From assembly GCA_015143295.1 (NCBI GenBank), contig CM026551.1, forward strand, positions 9,444,499 through 9,508,498: a stretch of 64,000 nucleotides of DNA, in the 5' to 3' direction. The position numbers and the translations under genes were made by a program. The first letter of the stretch is position 1, and every line of letters begins with the position of its first letter. Below the pieces are notes generated by a model. The model did no database searches, had not been told where the DNA came from, and saw nothing but the letters and a program-made list of their open reading frames with translations. Of this stretch, positions 62,715-64,000 are shown in pieces. This DNA is from Tetracentron sinense. Lineage: Eukaryota > Streptophyta > Magnoliopsida > Trochodendrales > Trochodendraceae.

Positions 62715-63240
62715 TTTTTTTTATCAGTAATCAAGTCATCCATAAATAAATGAAGCAAACATACAAAGAAGTTCACAATGAATGAACAAAGGAAAGCAGA
62801 ACAAACAAAGCAAAAAAAACATGTAAAGGATATATAAAGTAACCACTGCCAATGGCCAGCTAAATTAGGGTCAGGGCGCCTCATAACAAAATAACCCCCA
62901 CTTCCCCTCCCAAATGAGTAACGGACAACCAATCCACAATCATGCGCCAAATACGGGCTAGGATGAGAGAGTTGGGCGAGGATGAATTGTCAAATGCGCG
63001 ATAATTTTGTTCCTTCCAGACCCCCCCCCCAATGATATAGCTCCAGGTAGCTTAGACCAAATCGCTTCCTTAACCCCCACCATTGCAGCCAATTTCCAAC
63101 CTGATAAGAAGCTCGGCAAGGAGGAAGGGGAGACCCACTCCACACCTAACATAGTGAAGAAGAAGACTCAAATCTCATAGACAACCAGACAATGCAAGGT
63201 CAAGTGATCAACTAACTTTAAAGACTGAAAATATAAATGC
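62715..63240 (-). mobile_element. Second LINE 3' end, decayed
   Basis: Poly-T at 62715-62723 marks the tail. The zf-RVT end LGVEWVSPSSLPSFLSGW at about 63152-63100 and the following SKLPGAISL correspond to LGVAWIFPSSFQSLLSSW and ASLPGVVSW in the neighbouring LINE. Frameshifts (for example at the C run 63020-63030) and a stop near 63165 show it is older than its neighbour. Confidence 0.75.
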
Positions 63241-64000
63241 CTAGACGACTGTGCCACAATTTGAGTTGTGCATCTTTATTACTCCTAATACGACCACTAC
63301 TAGACTATAATGATGGAGAACTAGCAACGTTCAGGAGGTAGAGACCATTTGCTATACAACTATTCCCCAATCATTTCCTTCATCGCCAAGTTCTGGAAGA
63401 CACAATGGATAGAAAACAAAGGTGACACAACAGTTAGAACTTTTAGTAATACTACTAATAAATAGCATGTTTATCGAAAAATTTAAAACATGAAGAATAG
63501 ATGACCCGATTTCTAGGTATATTATATATATATAAAAATATAATCCAAGTGGTTTATTGACCCGATTTCTAGGCATCTAATGTACATGATCCATGATGGG
63601 TATTTGTACTTAGGCACTCATTTTTGCTTACTTCATGTAGGTAGATTAACAGAATTTCACACACAATAAAATGACCCTCCACTAGAGTGATTGATTTTAC
63701 TAGTCAAGCTTGAAGAGGGATGTTTGCAAAACTCTTCAAGCAATGTCATGTCTAGTGTATTTTTCTCTATTTTTTAAAGACCCACATGACTTGTATTTAT
63801 ACACAGTTAAAGCAGTGAGCATGTTAGGTTGGTGAAGATATTCGCAACTGTAGCCTGTAGGGTTTGAAACAACACACACTACCTAAAAAAGGGGGTATTA
63901 TCTTTGGAAATTTTTAGGCCTGCTAGATTTCCTCCTATTTTAGGGGGGCGACGAGGGTATCCTGGCCTCTTAGAGCACCTGACTAAGTCCTCCCTTCATA
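63241..64000. other. Right edge, nothing recognised
   Basis: AT-rich. GACCCGATTTCTAGG(T/C)AT is repeated at 63504 and 63560. The copia integrase does not resume before the window ends. Confidence 0.35.

Overview
The window is nuclear DNA of a flowering plant. Spliced genes with AT-rich introns sit in long AT-rich intergenic DNA that is full of plant transposon remnants, and a fragment of plastid rpoB is present. I cannot name the species. Only two genes look intact, and both are on the minus strand. The first is a four-exon chloroplast beta-amylase of the BAM3 type (5109-8049). The second is a four-exon BOI-type RING E3 ubiquitin ligase (34003-35249) with a GC-AG third intron. A decayed HMG-box-like locus (about 22779-23778) and a frame-broken coding-like stretch (50340-50880) are the only other gene-like regions outside mobile elements.

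The rest is a transposon landscape that can be read from terminal inverted repeats (TIRs) and target-site duplications (TSDs). Mutator-like or foldback MITEs with 9-bp TSDs lie at 119-478, 860-1740, 14386-15724 and 32587-32874; 41469-41860 is a similar foldback with an 8-bp TSD. hAT-type nonautonomous elements with 8-bp TSDs lie at 8792-8976, 18411-19297 and 24326-24830; those at 2902-3187, 11364-11629 and 36664-37327 are less certain. Tourist-like candidates lie at 10771-10957 and 18235-20890, tRNA-type SINEs at about 21066, 29288 and 40145, and a CACTA end at 43715. A TRIM-like LTR element lies at about 13700-15950. Solo LTRs are at 25502-27780 (TSD CCTTC) and 58291-60667 (TSD ATTAC).

One module of about 90-145 bp (CACGTGTCCC, then TTAACCNNGGTTAAG, then a CTAACCTTGG-like end) recurs about 25 times. 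It occurs inside at least six elements with different ends, as tandem arrays (14599-15470), giant hairpins (19310-20695) and simple foldbacks.

From 53.3 kb to the right edge there is a nested wreck. A Ty1/copia element on the + strand is broken in turn by a small MITE, by a 1.54-kb element made of two head-to-head LTR+PBS+leader arms around a plastid rpoB 3' fragment, by a TIR element that itself holds a 2.4-kb solo LTR, and finally by two minus-strand LINE 3' ends. The rpoB-carrying inverted-LTR element and the shared module are the most unusual features here.
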